From Bacillota bacterium (lineage in GTDB: Bacteria > Bacillota > Clostridia > Christensenellales > SZUA-584), in contig JAEWBO010000032.1 in assembly GCA_023391105.1 (NCBI GenBank), positions 1 to 64,000 of the forward strand: a DNA stretch of 64,000 nucleotides. Reading direction: 5' to 3'. Every line of letters begins with the position of its first letter. Within the stretch, counting starts at the first letter, position 1. Position numbers and translations under genes: made by a program. Positions 33,833-41,963 of this stretch are shown here, one piece after another. The notes beneath the pieces were generated by a model. The model was not told where the DNA came from, made no database searches, and was given only the letters and a program-made list of their open reading frames with translations.

Positions 33833-34882
33833 ATGCTGAATTATTTGATTATAACAGCCGTGTCGCTTGTGCTTTCATTGGGACTGACACCGCTGATGAT
33901 AGTGGCATCACGTAAATGGAACATACTTGACATACCCAATGGCAGAAAGGCCCATAAAGAGCCCATTCCATTGATGGGTGGAATCGCCATCTATCTGTCA
34001 ACAATTGTGGCCACTGTGCTCTATATCTTATTATTTGAAGAAAGCCCGCTGCAGCTCAATATTATCATTGCGTTTCTGATTGGTATCTCCGGCGTGACAA
34101 TGATGGGTCTGATAGATGATATCTTATCCTTAAGCGCCAGAAGGCGGCTGATCGTGCTTTTTATTCTGGCGCTGATTGTGCTTATTGGCTGCCTGCAATT
34201 CTACTTTCCCAAAACACTGCTGGAAGACCCTTTGCTGGCCATCGCGACATCCGCTGTCGTTGTTGTCTGGATCGTCGCCATTACCAACGCGACCAATTTC
34301 ACCGACGGGCTTGACGGGCTCGCCAGCTGCCTTGCGTTGGTTTCAGCCTTTGCGTTTGCGGTTATCTTTTACCTTCAAGGCCGTGACCAGCTTGCCCTGC
34401 CCACCTCGCTGGCGTTATGCGGTGCGATTATAGGATTCTTGACATATAATTTTCATCCTGCCAAAATATTTATGGGCGATGCGGGCAGCATGTTTATCGG
34501 TTTTATGCTGGGTATATTATCAATCATGAGCATGTCACAAAAGACAATCATCGTTTTTGTTGTGCCTGTTTTTCTTATGATTGTGCCCATCGCGGATATG
34601 TGCATGTCGGTGCTCAGGCGCTTATTGCTTCATAAGCCTGTCATGGAGCCCGATAAAATGCATTTTCACCATATTCTCATAAACCGGTTAAAAAACCATC
34701 GGGTGGCCGTTCTCGTACTTATGGCTGTTCAAATGGTATTTGCCGGCATTGGCATTTTGATTTATTTCTATGAGCTTCACATACTTGGCTGGATATTGCT
34801 TGCGGTTCTTGCCATTGCGGCCGTCATATATACAATGGTGAAGGTGAGACGAATAAAAAAAGAGACACAAGCAAACGCATAA
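33833..34882 (+). CDS. TagO/WecA-type polyprenyl-phosphate glycosyl-1-phosphate transferase
   Basis: A 349-residue membrane enzyme with about ten to eleven helices of the MraY/WecA family. It should transfer a sugar 1-phosphate, typically GlcNAc-1-P, from UDP-sugar to undecaprenyl phosphate, the first step of teichoic acid or other cell wall polymer synthesis. Key motifs are intact: MGLIDDILSL (Mg2+-binding Asp pair), NATNFTDGLDGLAS, KIFMGDAGS, and HFHHILINR, the HxHH-type loop of the WecA/TagO branch rather than MraY. The ribosome binding site (CAGGG) is weak. A perfect promoter lies 60 bases upstream, and no other wall-polymer genes adjoin. Confidence 0.88.
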   Translation: MLNYLIITAVSLVLSLGLTPLMIVASRKWNILDIPNGRKAHKEPIPLMGGIAIYLSTIVATVLYILLFEESPLQLNIIIAFLIGISGVTMMGLIDDILSLSARRRLIVLFILALIVLIGCLQFYFPKTLLEDPLLAIATSAVVVVWIVAITNATNFTDGLDGLASCLALVSAFAFAVIFYLQGRDQLALPTSLALCGAIIGFLTYNFHPAKIFMGDAGSMFIGFMLGILSIMSMSQKTIIVFVVPVFLMIVPIADMCMSVLRRLLLHKPVMEPDKMHFHHILINRLKNHRVAVLVLMAVQMVFAGIGILIYFYELHILGWILLAVLAIAAVIYTMVKVRRIKKETQANA

Positions 34883-34942
34883 TCGACGAGCAATACATAA
34901 GCATTCGCCCGTTTTTAGAATATTTCAGAATATAAATCACAG

Positions 34943-34973
34943 GCTCAGAACACAAACCATGTTTTGAGCTTTT
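34943..34973 (+). terminator. Terminator of the transferase gene
   Basis: A stem of about ten pairs between GCTCAGAACAC and GTTTTGAGC, then TTTTCTG. Confidence 0.65.
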
Positions 34974-35005
34974 CTGTATATTAGGAAGACCATGAGCAAA
35001 TAAAA

Positions 35006-35027
35006 ATGCCCCGCGAAAGCGGGGCAT
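35006..35027 (-). terminator. Terminator of the Na/Pi cotransporter gene
   Basis: A GC-rich 9-bp stem ATGCCCCGC-GAAA-GCGGGGCAT, followed on the minus strand by TTTTTATTTG. Confidence 0.85.
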
Positions 35028-35040
35028 AATGTTTAAGCAA

Positions 35041-36663
35041 TCATGCTTTAATTTCCCTGATTGAAAACGCGATGTTGTTTGCATGATCGGCTACGCGCTC
35101 CAATGTTGCGACCATATTCGTAAATACGACACCCACTTGAGGGTCACAGGATTTGTCCTGAAGTCTTTCAATGTGTTTGTTCATATACAGTCTTTTCATA
35201 TCATCCACTTCCTGTTCAAGCTTGTCCACTAGAGGGAGCATTGATTCATCACGAAGCCGGAAAGTTTCCAGACTGATACGAAGCGCTTCCTTCGTTTTAT
35301 CCGCCATTATTTTGAGGTCTTCTTGTGCGTCGGGTGATAGACTGGCTCGGCGTTCAGTAAGCGATAAAGAGAATTCTGCGATGTTTTCCGCAAGGTCGCC
35401 GATACGCTCCAAATCAATCACGACATGATGCAGACTGCCCATGATAACCAAATCATGCTCCGAAAGCTCCATACCGCGGAATTCAATAAGATAGTGTGTG
35501 ATATGATGCGTTAAGTAATCGATTGTTTTTTCCACGTCCAGCACACGATTGACCCGCTGCTCGTCGCGGTTGAAAAAGGCATCCAAAGAGCGCCGGAAAT
35601 TATCGGACGAGATTTCCCCCAAGCGTGCCAATTCCTTTAATGTCTGACTCAGCGCGATTGACGGTGTCTGAGCGATACGCTCGTCCAGGTAAATTAGTTT
35701 TTTCTCAACACGGTCGGGTTCATGCTTCTCAGGGATGATTCGCGTGATGAGCTTCACCATCAGTTTGGCAAACGGGAAGAGCAATATGGTCACTGTCACA
35801 TTGAACAATGTGTGGAAGTTTGCAATCTGGCGCGAGACGTTGCCGGGAGAGAACGAAGCCACCCATGTAATGATAGCAGGAAATACCGCAATAACGCCGA
35901 GGTAGATCAAACTTCCCAAAATGTTGAACATCAGATGAATGCCGGCGGTACGCTTGGAATTGGCGCTTGTGCCAATTGCGGCAAGTATCGCAGTCACGCA
36001 TGTGCCGATATTTTGTCCGAGAATGACATAAACCGCAGAATCAAAGCCGATCAGCCCAATCGCCGCAAGTGCTTGTAAAATACCAACCGAAGCGGATGAG
36101 CTTTGAATGATGGCCGTAAAAACTGCACCGAACAGCACGCCGACCACAGGGCTTTTAAAACTGACAAGAAGGTTGCGGAAGGCTTCATTATTTTGAAGTG
36201 GTTCCATCGCCTGAGACATCAGTGTAAGACCCACAAAAAGGATACCGAAGCCGAGTATAATTTCACCCACGCGCGACAAAACACGCTTTTTGATAAAGAC
36301 GGTAAAGAGCATGCCGATGAAAATGAAGAAGGGGGCAATGTCAGAAAGCTTGAAAGCGATAAGCTGTGCCGTAATGGTGGTACCGATGTTGGCGCCCATA
36401 ACCACGCCAGTGGCTTGAAGCAGTGTCATAAGCCCCGCATTGACGAAGCCCACGACCATAACTGTGGTTGCCGAGGAGCTTTGCACCACGGCTGTAACGC
36501 CCGCGCCCACCAAAACTGCCGCGGGTCGTTTGTTCGTAAGCACCTCAAGCACTCGCCGCATTCGGTCTCCGGCCACATTTTCCAGCCCGTCCGACATCAT
36601 TTTCATGCCATATAAAAACATACCCAGGCCGCCTAACAGTAGAAATGCCGCTACGATGGTCAT
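35041..36663 (-). CDS. Na/Pi cotransporter family protein with PhoU-like domain
   Basis: A 540-residue protein. The first 300 residues are two inverted Na_Pi_cotrans repeats with the QSSS motifs (VVQSSSATTVMVVGFVNAG and IIQSSSASVGILQAL) that form the sodium and phosphate sites. About residues 340-540 are helical PhoU-like repeats (GSLHHVVIDLERIGDLAENIAEF), which likely bind metal and regulate transport. It should carry phosphate into the cell with Na+. The gene has its own terminator and shows no linked pst or phoR genes. Confidence 0.9.
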   Translation of the reverse strand: MTIVAAFLLLGGLGMFLYGMKMMSDGLENVAGDRMRRVLEVLTNKRPAAVLVGAGVTAVVQSSSATTVMVVGFVNAGLMTLLQATGVVMGANIGTTITAQLIAFKLSDIAPFFIFIGMLFTVFIKKRVLSRVGEIILGFGILFVGLTLMSQAMEPLQNNEAFRNLLVSFKSPVVGVLFGAVFTAIIQSSSASVGILQALAAIGLIGFDSAVYVILGQNIGTCVTAILAAIGTSANSKRTAGIHLMFNILGSLIYLGVIAVFPAIITWVASFSPGNVSRQIANFHTLFNVTVTILLFPFAKLMVKLITRIIPEKHEPDRVEKKLIYLDERIAQTPSIALSQTLKELARLGEISSDNFRRSLDAFFNRDEQRVNRVLDVEKTIDYLTHHITHYLIEFRGMELSEHDLVIMGSLHHVVIDLERIGDLAENIAEFSLSLTERRASLSPDAQEDLKIMADKTKEALRISLETFRLRDESMLPLVDKLEQEVDDMKRLYMNKHIERLQDKSCDPQVGVVFTNMVATLERVADHANNIAFSIREIKA

Positions 36664-36989
36664 TTATTGTCCTCCAAAATTTGTTTCGTGGCGGCATAAT
36701 GGCTCGCCCGTCCAGCTATTAATTATAGCGTAATGGTTTTTGTTTGTCACCCCGTAAAGAGACATTGTTCGCAAAAAGTCAGGACAATACAATGTTAAAC
36801 AATGTAAAAAATATGTTAATTCTATCACAATAAAATGTTTATTGACATCTTTATGGTTTATATTATTCTCAGAGAGGACTAGAAAGAAATACGCAGAAAA
36901 GAATTTTCAGTCATTACCGGAACCAAAGACGCAAGAAATGCGTCAAAATAATATACAATATTAAAACTGTATATTGATAGGGGAGTATA
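36664..36989. other. Intergenic region with an inverted repeat ahead of a small membrane protein gene
   Basis: AT-rich, with no gene longer than 30 codons seen. ATTGACAT near 36840 may be a -35 element. Close to the right end the inverted repeat AATATACA/TGTATATT (36950-36957 and 36968-36975) lies just before the ribosome binding site of the next gene and could be an operator. Confidence 0.45.
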
Positions 36990-37160
36990 GTGGATAACGA
37001 ACAAAAAAGGATTTGGATTGCGAACCCGGAACCCACAGATTTTAAAACGAAAGCTTTTGTGGTCTGTATGATTATTATTCTTGGCATCGCGGCCTTATTG
37101 GCATGTGTTTACGGCATTATACCGGCGCTGCTTTCGGATGTGTCGGATTTCGTCGGCTAA
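36990..37160 (+). CDS. Small single-pass membrane protein, 56 residues
   Basis: A GTG-initiated frame with GGGAG six bases upstream. The first 22 residues are polar (VDNEQKRIWIANPEPTDFK), the next 25 hydrophobic (VVCMIIILGIAALLACVYGIIP), and the end short and acidic. The composition is that of a real small membrane protein, not a random frame. I do not recognise a family. It precedes the HEAT-like protein gene by 115 bases on the same strand and could be co-transcribed with it. Confidence 0.55.
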   Translation: MDNEQKRIWIANPEPTDFKTKAFVVCMIIILGIAALLACVYGIIPALLSDVSDFVG

Positions 37161-37274
37161 AGATTCATTTTTAACATACTTTCTGATGGCGCAGATGTTG
37201 ATTATTGCGCTTTTAATTAATAAATGGTATATGATATTAAAGAAATCAAGTATGGAAATAATAGGGGTTTTCAT

Positions 37275-37880
37275 ATGACGCTTAAAGAACTCATGACAAT
37301 AGACAAAGATAAAATCCCCGAAGCGGCAAAAGCTCTGTCTTCGGACGTTTTGCCGGAGCTTGTGGCACTGCTGAATGAGAAGGACGATAAACTGAGATAT
37401 CCCGCGCTGCTGCTGCTGCAAAGCCGGTCAGATTGTGCAGACGATGTGTACCCGTTCTTTAATGTGTTTGCGGACAAACTCAATAGCGATAATTCGTATC
37501 AACGGAGCATCGGGCTCATGCTGATGGCGCGAAACGCCAAATGGGATACGCTTGGCAAGCTGGATGCGGCGGTGGATAATTATCTAAATTGTGTTTACGA
37601 TGAAAAGCCCATCACAGTACGCCAATGCGTTCAGGCTCTTCTGCATGTTGTGCCGTATAAGAAAAACCTGCACGATAAAATCGTGCTAGCACTCATGAAC
37701 ATTGATATTGCCGCGTTGCGGCCCACAATGCGCAAGCTGGTGCTGTGGGATATCCTGCAAGTGCTGCTGCAGATCAGGCAACATCATCCCGTAAACATAA
37801 TTGATACGTACATCTTTGACGCCCTGTCGGGCGGCATTCTCGACGACAAGTCTAAGAAGCAGATCGAAAAAACATTATAA
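37275..37880 (+). CDS. HEAT-repeat-like helical protein, unknown function
   Basis: 201 residues from ATG 37275, with TAGGGG upstream. It is a chain of helical pairs: VLPELVALLNEKDDKLRYPALLLLQSRS, YQRSIGLMLMARNAKWD, ITVRQCVQALLHVVPYKKNL, with the periodicity of HEAT or PBS-lyase repeats, usually a protein-binding scaffold. No membrane segment or catalytic motif is seen. A longer start at 37224 lacks a ribosome binding site. Confidence 0.6.
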   Translation: MTLKELMTIDKDKIPEAAKALSSDVLPELVALLNEKDDKLRYPALLLLQSRSDCADDVYPFFNVFADKLNSDNSYQRSIGLMLMARNAKWDTLGKLDAAVDNYLNCVYDEKPITVRQCVQALLHVVPYKKNLHDKIVLALMNIDIAALRPTMRKLVLWDILQVLLQIRQHHPVNIIDTYIFDALSGGILDDKSKKQIEKTL

Positions 37881-37894
37881 TCAAAGCAGCTTTG

Positions 37895-37999
37895 CGAATC
37901 GATGAAGTGCACAGATCCTTCGCCGCGCATGTTCATCAGGATGACACAATGTGACGTCTTGGCGCACAGATTCTTGTTGCATGACTCCCTGGGATGACG
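37895..37999. repeat. Degenerate intergenic palindromic repeat
   Basis: Contains AGATCCTTCGCC, TCAGGATGACA and CTGGGATGACG, pieces like those of widespread REP-type elements and related in style to the TGTCAT family, but too diverged to align with certainty. Confidence 0.4.
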
Positions 38000-38018
38000 A
38001 AATAGCATAAAAGCAGCG

Positions 38019-38037
38019 ACACCTTCGGGTGTTTTTT
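38019..38037 (+). terminator. Rho-independent terminator
   Basis: ACACC-TTCG-GGTGT with six T residues, a compact UUCG-capped terminator behind the helical-repeat gene. Confidence 0.8.
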
Positions 38038-38075
38038 GCTTTAAAAGAAGACAACGGAAAAACTGGAAGAAAACA

Positions 38076-38113
38076 TTGACAAATGCTTCCTATATGATTA
38101 CAATAGTAATCAT
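38076..38113 (+). promoter_or_regulatory. Promoter and BlaI operator
   Basis: TTGACA (38076-38081), 17 bases, TACAAT (38099-38104). The dyad ATGATTAC-AATA-GTAATCAT (38094-38113) covers the -10 box, as BlaI/MecI boxes (TACAnnTGTA core) do. Confidence 0.75.
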
Positions 38114-38151
38114 AAGATGTAATGATGAGTTGCTAGATTGGAGGCGTGAGC

Positions 38152-38535
38152 ATGAAGGAGACACTGACGTACCCCGAATGGATGGTGATGTCGGCGCTTT
38201 GGGACAGGCCGCCGCAAACATTGTCCGAGGTCATAGAGGCCATGGGGGACACGATGGATTGGAGCTATCGCACTTACGCTTCTTACCTGCGCAAGCTCTG
38301 CGATAAGGGGCTGGCAGGCTTTGAGGCAAACGGGCGTGATAAATTTTACTACGCCATTGCCGACAAACAGTCGTGTATACGCGCAGAAAGCCGCGGGCTG
38401 CTGCAAAAGGTCAGCGAAAAAAGCGCCAAAGAACTGCTCGTTTGCATGATTGAGGAGAGCGGCCTGACTCAAGATGATCATAACGAGCTTCAGGCGCTGC
38501 TTTGCCGCCTTTCAAAGGAGTGTGATAAGCCATGA
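38152..38535 (+). CDS. blaI: BlaI/MecI/CopY family repressor
   Basis: 127 residues from ATG 38152 (GGAGGCG upstream). The winged helix is typical of BlaI: LTYPEWMVMSALWDRPPQTLSEVIEAM, then WSYRTYASYLRKLCDKGLAGFEANGRDKFYY. The C-terminal half carries the dimerisation helices. It overlaps the BlaR1 gene by four bases (ATGA), the standard sensor-repressor pair, and its presumed operator lies on the promoter 40 bases upstream. No beta-lactamase gene is adjacent, so the regulated target is unclear. Confidence 0.92.
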   Translation: MKETLTYPEWMVMSALWDRPPQTLSEVIEAMGDTMDWSYRTYASYLRKLCDKGLAGFEANGRDKFYYAIADKQSCIRAESRGLLQKVSEKSAKELLVCMIEESGLTQDDHNELQALLCRLSKECDKP

Positions 38536-40994
38536 GCACATTACAGACACTTCTTGAAATCACAATCTATTCCGCGGCACTTTTCGTATTGATTATACTT
38601 TTCCGAGCATTGCTGAAAAAACACATGTCGCCTGTCTTGCTTTATTCGGTCTGGTTTTTGCTGATTGCGCGGCTGCTCGTTCCGGTCACATGGGACGCGG
38701 GCTTTCACATCCTAAGCGCTCCGGTGCAAACGCAGGCTGTGGATGTGTCGGCGCTGCTTGACGAACTGAATCACAACGTAATGATCAACCAAAGCGGTGC
38801 GGCGCAAAGGCAAATGAATGATATCCCCACATCCGAAGGCGCAAAAATACAGGCTCAAAACAGCGCATCAACACCCGCGAAACCGGAATCCATACAACAA
38901 ACGCCATTTTCTTGGGATACCGCATTGATTGTGCTTTGGCTTTCAGGCGCAGGCATACTTCTCTTTCTTACAGTCCTTTCGTCAATACAACTCAAACGGC
39001 GCATCAGGCGCGGCTTGGATGATGTGCCGCCAGAGTGGCGGCAGATGGCACAACAGATTGCCTGTGAGCTTCACATAAGGCGCAAAATCCGCATGGCCGT
39101 GGTAGGCGGTTTCCCGACGCCGGCGCTCAGCGCAGGGCCGAGACCCATCGTGGTGCTGCCCAAGGAGCTGAACAATGAGGAAGCCGTGCGGTTCGCGCTG
39201 CGGCACGAGCTCACGCATTTAAAGCGCGGCGATCACATCGTCTGTCTGATGATGCTGATACTGCGCGCGGTGTATTGGTTTCATCCCGTTGTGTGGGCGG
39301 TGGTTAAGCTGATGCGGCTGGATATGGAGACGGCGTGCGACAGCACGGTGACAAGGCAAATGAGCACGGGCAGCAAAACGCGCTATGCGCAGGCGGTACT
39401 GTCTATGCACCTAAAACCACAGTTGCGCTATGCGCTGGGCATGGCGCTTGGCAGCAGTAAAAAGACGGTGGAGCGGCGTATCAAAGGAATATTTATGCGC
39501 AGTAAAACGGGGCATAAGGCGCGTTTTGTGGCTTTATTGCTGGCCGCCGTGATGGTGGCTGCTTGCTTCACGACAGCATGCCAGCCCACGCCCGAAAGGC
39601 AAACGGTTGTTCAGCGCGATGAGCTTGATGAGAAGCTTACTGGAGCCACAGTGTCCGCATACGAAGCACCCGATCATTGGACAGAGACGGCGGAAAGAGA
39701 CCCTTTGACAATCAATATTGATGCCGACGTGATTATGCCCGATGTGAGGGCATTTCCCGTCATAAAGGTGGAGCCGGTTCCGTTTTCTCAAGAGCGCGTG
39801 GATGAGCTTGTTCATTATTTTGCGGGCGACAGACGGCTTGTTCTGCCGCATGTAAAGACGAAGTCGGATTATGACGAGGAGATTATCCTTGCGAAACGCG
39901 GACAGGAGGTAGACGGGGGGTATGAGGTGACAGACAGTTCACTTGAGTGGGTTAAAGAACTCGAAAAAATGAGAGATGCAGCTCCCGAAGATTCCCCTAT
40001 TGTCTATACCGACGCAACGCTGTCCTATGATGTCAACCAAGGAGGCGCCCCCGATACGAGCACCTCAAAGAATTACTTGAACGTTGAAATTGAAGGGGAG
40101 AATGGCGCCAGCGAAGGCCATATACTCGCATACAATTATGTGGAAGGTGAATCGGAAGGTATACTCTTTGGTTATTACGCGGCGACTGATTACACAAGAG
40201 AATCTGATATCAAAACGATGGTTGAAGAAAATAGGCAGTTTCAGGAAGATTACGCAAATGAACCGATAATGGAAGATCCGTCACTTATTCAAAGCTTTCA
40301 AGCTGCTGAGGAGACCTACGAGAGACTCAAATTGGTGAAGATTGAGATCACATTGGAGGACGCGCAGGCACAGGCACAACAGGTGCTGCACGACTTTGGT
40401 ATCGAAGGCATGTATCTTCTCTCGGCACAGCGTGCCCTGCTTGAACCCTATAGTGAGCTGACGCCGGGAGTTACCGACGAAGGAGGCTATGAGTTTGAAT
40501 ACGTTCGGCAAAGCGGCGGTATTCCCGGATATGGAAGGCGATCATATGGCTATTTTAATGGTGAGGAACCGCCTGAGTACAGTCCGCCATTTGAACAGGA
40601 GAATGTGAGGATACTCGTTACGCAGGAGGGTATTATGGCTTTCAGCTGGGAGGGCAGCGCACGTGTCGTAGAAACGGTAACTGAGAATACCGAGCTGCTA
40701 AAGTTTGAGGAAGTGGTTGAGCGCTTTAAGGATCGGGTGTTCTATGAGAGCGCCTTTGGTATAAAAAATGATTATTCTATGCAGGGAGCCATGATCGATG
40801 TTGACGCTGTGGAGCTGCGCGTGGGTTACATCAATGTCAAAGACAATGTGCGGCAAGCCATGCTGGTTCCCGTATGGGTATTTAAGACGACCACTTCATA
40901 CATACGATCTGACGGAAAAACGCGTGGAAGAAACCATGACTCTTATATTTTTAATGCCATAGACGGTGGTTATATTAAAGAACCTCTAGATTAA
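38532..40994 (+). CDS. blaR1: BlaR1-like M56 sensor peptidase with extended C-terminal domain
   Basis: An 820-residue membrane protein. The N-terminal 330 residues are the M56 part: four helices around a cytosolic zinc-protease loop with RHELTHLKRGDH (about residues 224-235). After a membrane helix with MVAACFTTACQP (about 335-352) there is a 470-residue extracellular part. This part is not the penicillin-binding transpeptidase domain of classic BlaR1: no SxxK/KTG motifs are seen. It resembles the DUF6034-type domain attached to M56 proteins in Clostridia. The signal sensed is therefore probably not a beta-lactam acylation. The protease should inactivate the BlaI repressor encoded upstream. 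Confidence 0.8.
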   Translation: MSTLQTLLEITIYSAALFVLIILFRALLKKHMSPVLLYSVWFLLIARLLVPVTWDAGFHILSAPVQTQAVDVSALLDELNHNVMINQSGAAQRQMNDIPTSEGAKIQAQNSASTPAKPESIQQTPFSWDTALIVLWLSGAGILLFLTVLSSIQLKRRIRRGLDDVPPEWRQMAQQIACELHIRRKIRMAVVGGFPTPALSAGPRPIVVLPKELNNEEAVRFALRHELTHLKRGDHIVCLMMLILRAVYWFHPVVWAVVKLMRLDMETACDSTVTRQMSTGSKTRYAQAVLSMHLKPQLRYALGMALGSSKKTVERRIKGIFMRSKTGHKARFVALLLAAVMVAACFTTACQPTPERQTVVQRDELDEKLTGATVSAYEAPDHWTETAERDPLTINIDADVIMPDVRAFPVIKVEPVPFSQERVDELVHYFAGDRRLVLPHVKTKSDYDEEIILAKRGQEVDGGYEVTDSSLEWVKELEKMRDAAPEDSPIVYTDATLSYDVNQGGAPDTSTSKNYLNVEIEGENGASEGHILAYNYVEGESEGILFGYYAATDYTRESDIKTMVEENRQFQEDYANEPIMEDPSLIQSFQAAEETYERLKLVKIEITLEDAQAQAQQVLHDFGIEGMYLLSAQRALLEPYSELTPGVTDEGGYEFEYVRQSGGIPGYGRRSYGYFNGEEPPEYSPPFEQENVRILVTQEGIMAFSWEGSARVVETVTENTELLKFEEVVERFKDRVFYESAFGIKNDYSMQGAMIDVDAVELRVGYINVKDNVRQAMLVPVWVFKTTTSYIRSDGKTRGRNHDSYIFNAIDGGYIKEPLD

Positions 40995-41008
40995 CGGAGG
41001 GTTATAGC

Positions 41009-41059
41009 AATCTTTTCAATGCCATAGACGGCGGTTATATTCACGAATCCTTCGGATGA
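41009..41059 (+). pseudogene. Duplicated C-terminal remnant of a BlaR1-like gene
   Basis: The 17 codons NLFNAIDGGYIHESFG-stop lie 15 bases behind the blaR1 stop codon and repeat its own end (YIFNAIDGGYIKEPLD). The matching DNA is about 30 bases with two or three changes. It is the tail of a second, related gene of which the rest is gone. Confidence 0.65.
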
Positions 41060-41082
41060 TTGCCCGTTTTATCCCAATATCC

Positions 41083-41145
41083 TTGACACATCACAATCTG
41101 TCGTATATGCTAAAGATATTCAGCATGCTACGGCAGATTGTTTTA
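41083..41145 (+). promoter_or_regulatory. Promoter region of the second BlaI gene with a long inverted repeat
   Basis: TTGACA (41083-41088), 17 bases, TATGCT (41106-41111). A long inverted repeat, ACAATCTGTCGTATATGCT against AGCATGCTACGGCAGATTGT (41093-41141), spans the promoter and ends in TTTTATT. It could be an operator for BlaI or, read as RNA, a terminator. Confidence 0.55.
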
Positions 41146-41198
41146 TTATTGGACATCCAAAAGGCAAAGCTTTTTGGGATTTGGTGGAGGGTGAAAAA

Positions 41199-41606
41199 AT
41201 GAAAAAAAGATTGGCAGACTCGGAATGGGTCATATTAAAGGCGCTGTGGGGTCGGCCCCCGCAGACAATGAAGCAAATTATTCATACGGTACAGGAACAG
41301 CAAAGCGATATCGAGTGGAGCTACAAGACATATCATACGTATTTGCGCAACATGACGAAAAAAGAGCTGCTGCTAGCTGAGGAGCGCAACTTAAAGGATA
41401 AGCAGTATTCGCCGCTGATTTCCGAGCAGGACGCGATGGCCGCCGAAGGCGGTGAGCTGACCTTAAGGCGCGGCTTCTTTGGCTCAGTGGGGCGTTTGAT
41501 GCTCGCGATGGCGGACAACGGTCAACTTACCGAGCAGGACAGGAATGAGCTTATGGCGCTTGCCAAACGGCTTGAGCGCGAAGCGGCGCAGAGAGACGAT
41601 AAATAG
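41199..41606 (+). CDS. Second BlaI/MecI family repressor, orphan
   Basis: 135 residues from ATG 41199, with GGAGGG ahead. LADSEWVILKALWGRPPQTMKQIIHTV and IEWSYKTYHTYLRNMTKKELL show the same winged helix as the first BlaI, roughly half identical by eye. No complete BlaR1 gene follows it; only a 28-codon piece resembling the BlaR1 start is found downstream. It may act on the long inverted repeat at 41093-41141 or cross-talk with the first system. Confidence 0.88.
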   Translation: MKKRLADSEWVILKALWGRPPQTMKQIIHTVQEQQSDIEWSYKTYHTYLRNMTKKELLLAEERNLKDKQYSPLISEQDAMAAEGGELTLRRGFFGSVGRLMLAMADNGQLTEQDRNELMALAKRLEREAAQRDDK

Positions 41607-41652
41607 TCTTTTTGACTGTTACGGAGGCGGGCAGACATATAAATTGATTGGA

Positions 41653-41739
41653 ATGAGTATGTTTGCCCAGTCGGAGTACATGGCTCCAGCCTTGTTTATT
41701 TTTGTTATTGGAGCAATCAGAATATTACTTTTCTATTAA
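41653..41739 (+). pseudogene. Short membrane ORF, possible BlaR1 N-terminal stub
   Basis: 28 residues, MSMFAQSEYMAPALFI plus FVIGAIRILLFY, one membrane helix. A GGAGGCGG stretch lies upstream but about 25 bases away. Its place behind a blaI gene and the AALFVxIxLFRALL-like helix recall the first helix of M56 proteins (the intact copy reads AALFVLIILFRALLK). It may be a truncated blaR1, or a chance small ORF. Confidence 0.3.
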
Positions 41740-41963
41740 GTTTAAAAAATGCATGGCACTTTTGGGCTTTTGAAACGTCTTATGTAAAGAGCGATAAGCT
41801 TTTCGTTGTTTTATGCTTTTTTATGTTTACACAGACTGCGAAACACGCTTTATGAATGAAAATGATTTTTTTAGCTGTTCTCATTCACAGAGACCGATAT
41901 TTGTGTATAATGTGTATGCTAATGTTAAAAATAGACAATAGGATTTAATTAGTGAGGGTGGTC
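41740..41963. other. Intergenic region before the VanW gene
   Basis: About 220 AT-rich bases without a gene. TATAAT at 41906-41911 is the likely -10 box of the VanW gene; the -35 match is poor. Confidence 0.4.

Noticed and set aside
36103..36615. A 170-codon plus-strand open frame opposite the Na/Pi cotransporter gene
   Set aside because: The His/Asn/Lys-rich translation is the typical mirror of membrane helices; the minus strand carries the real gene.
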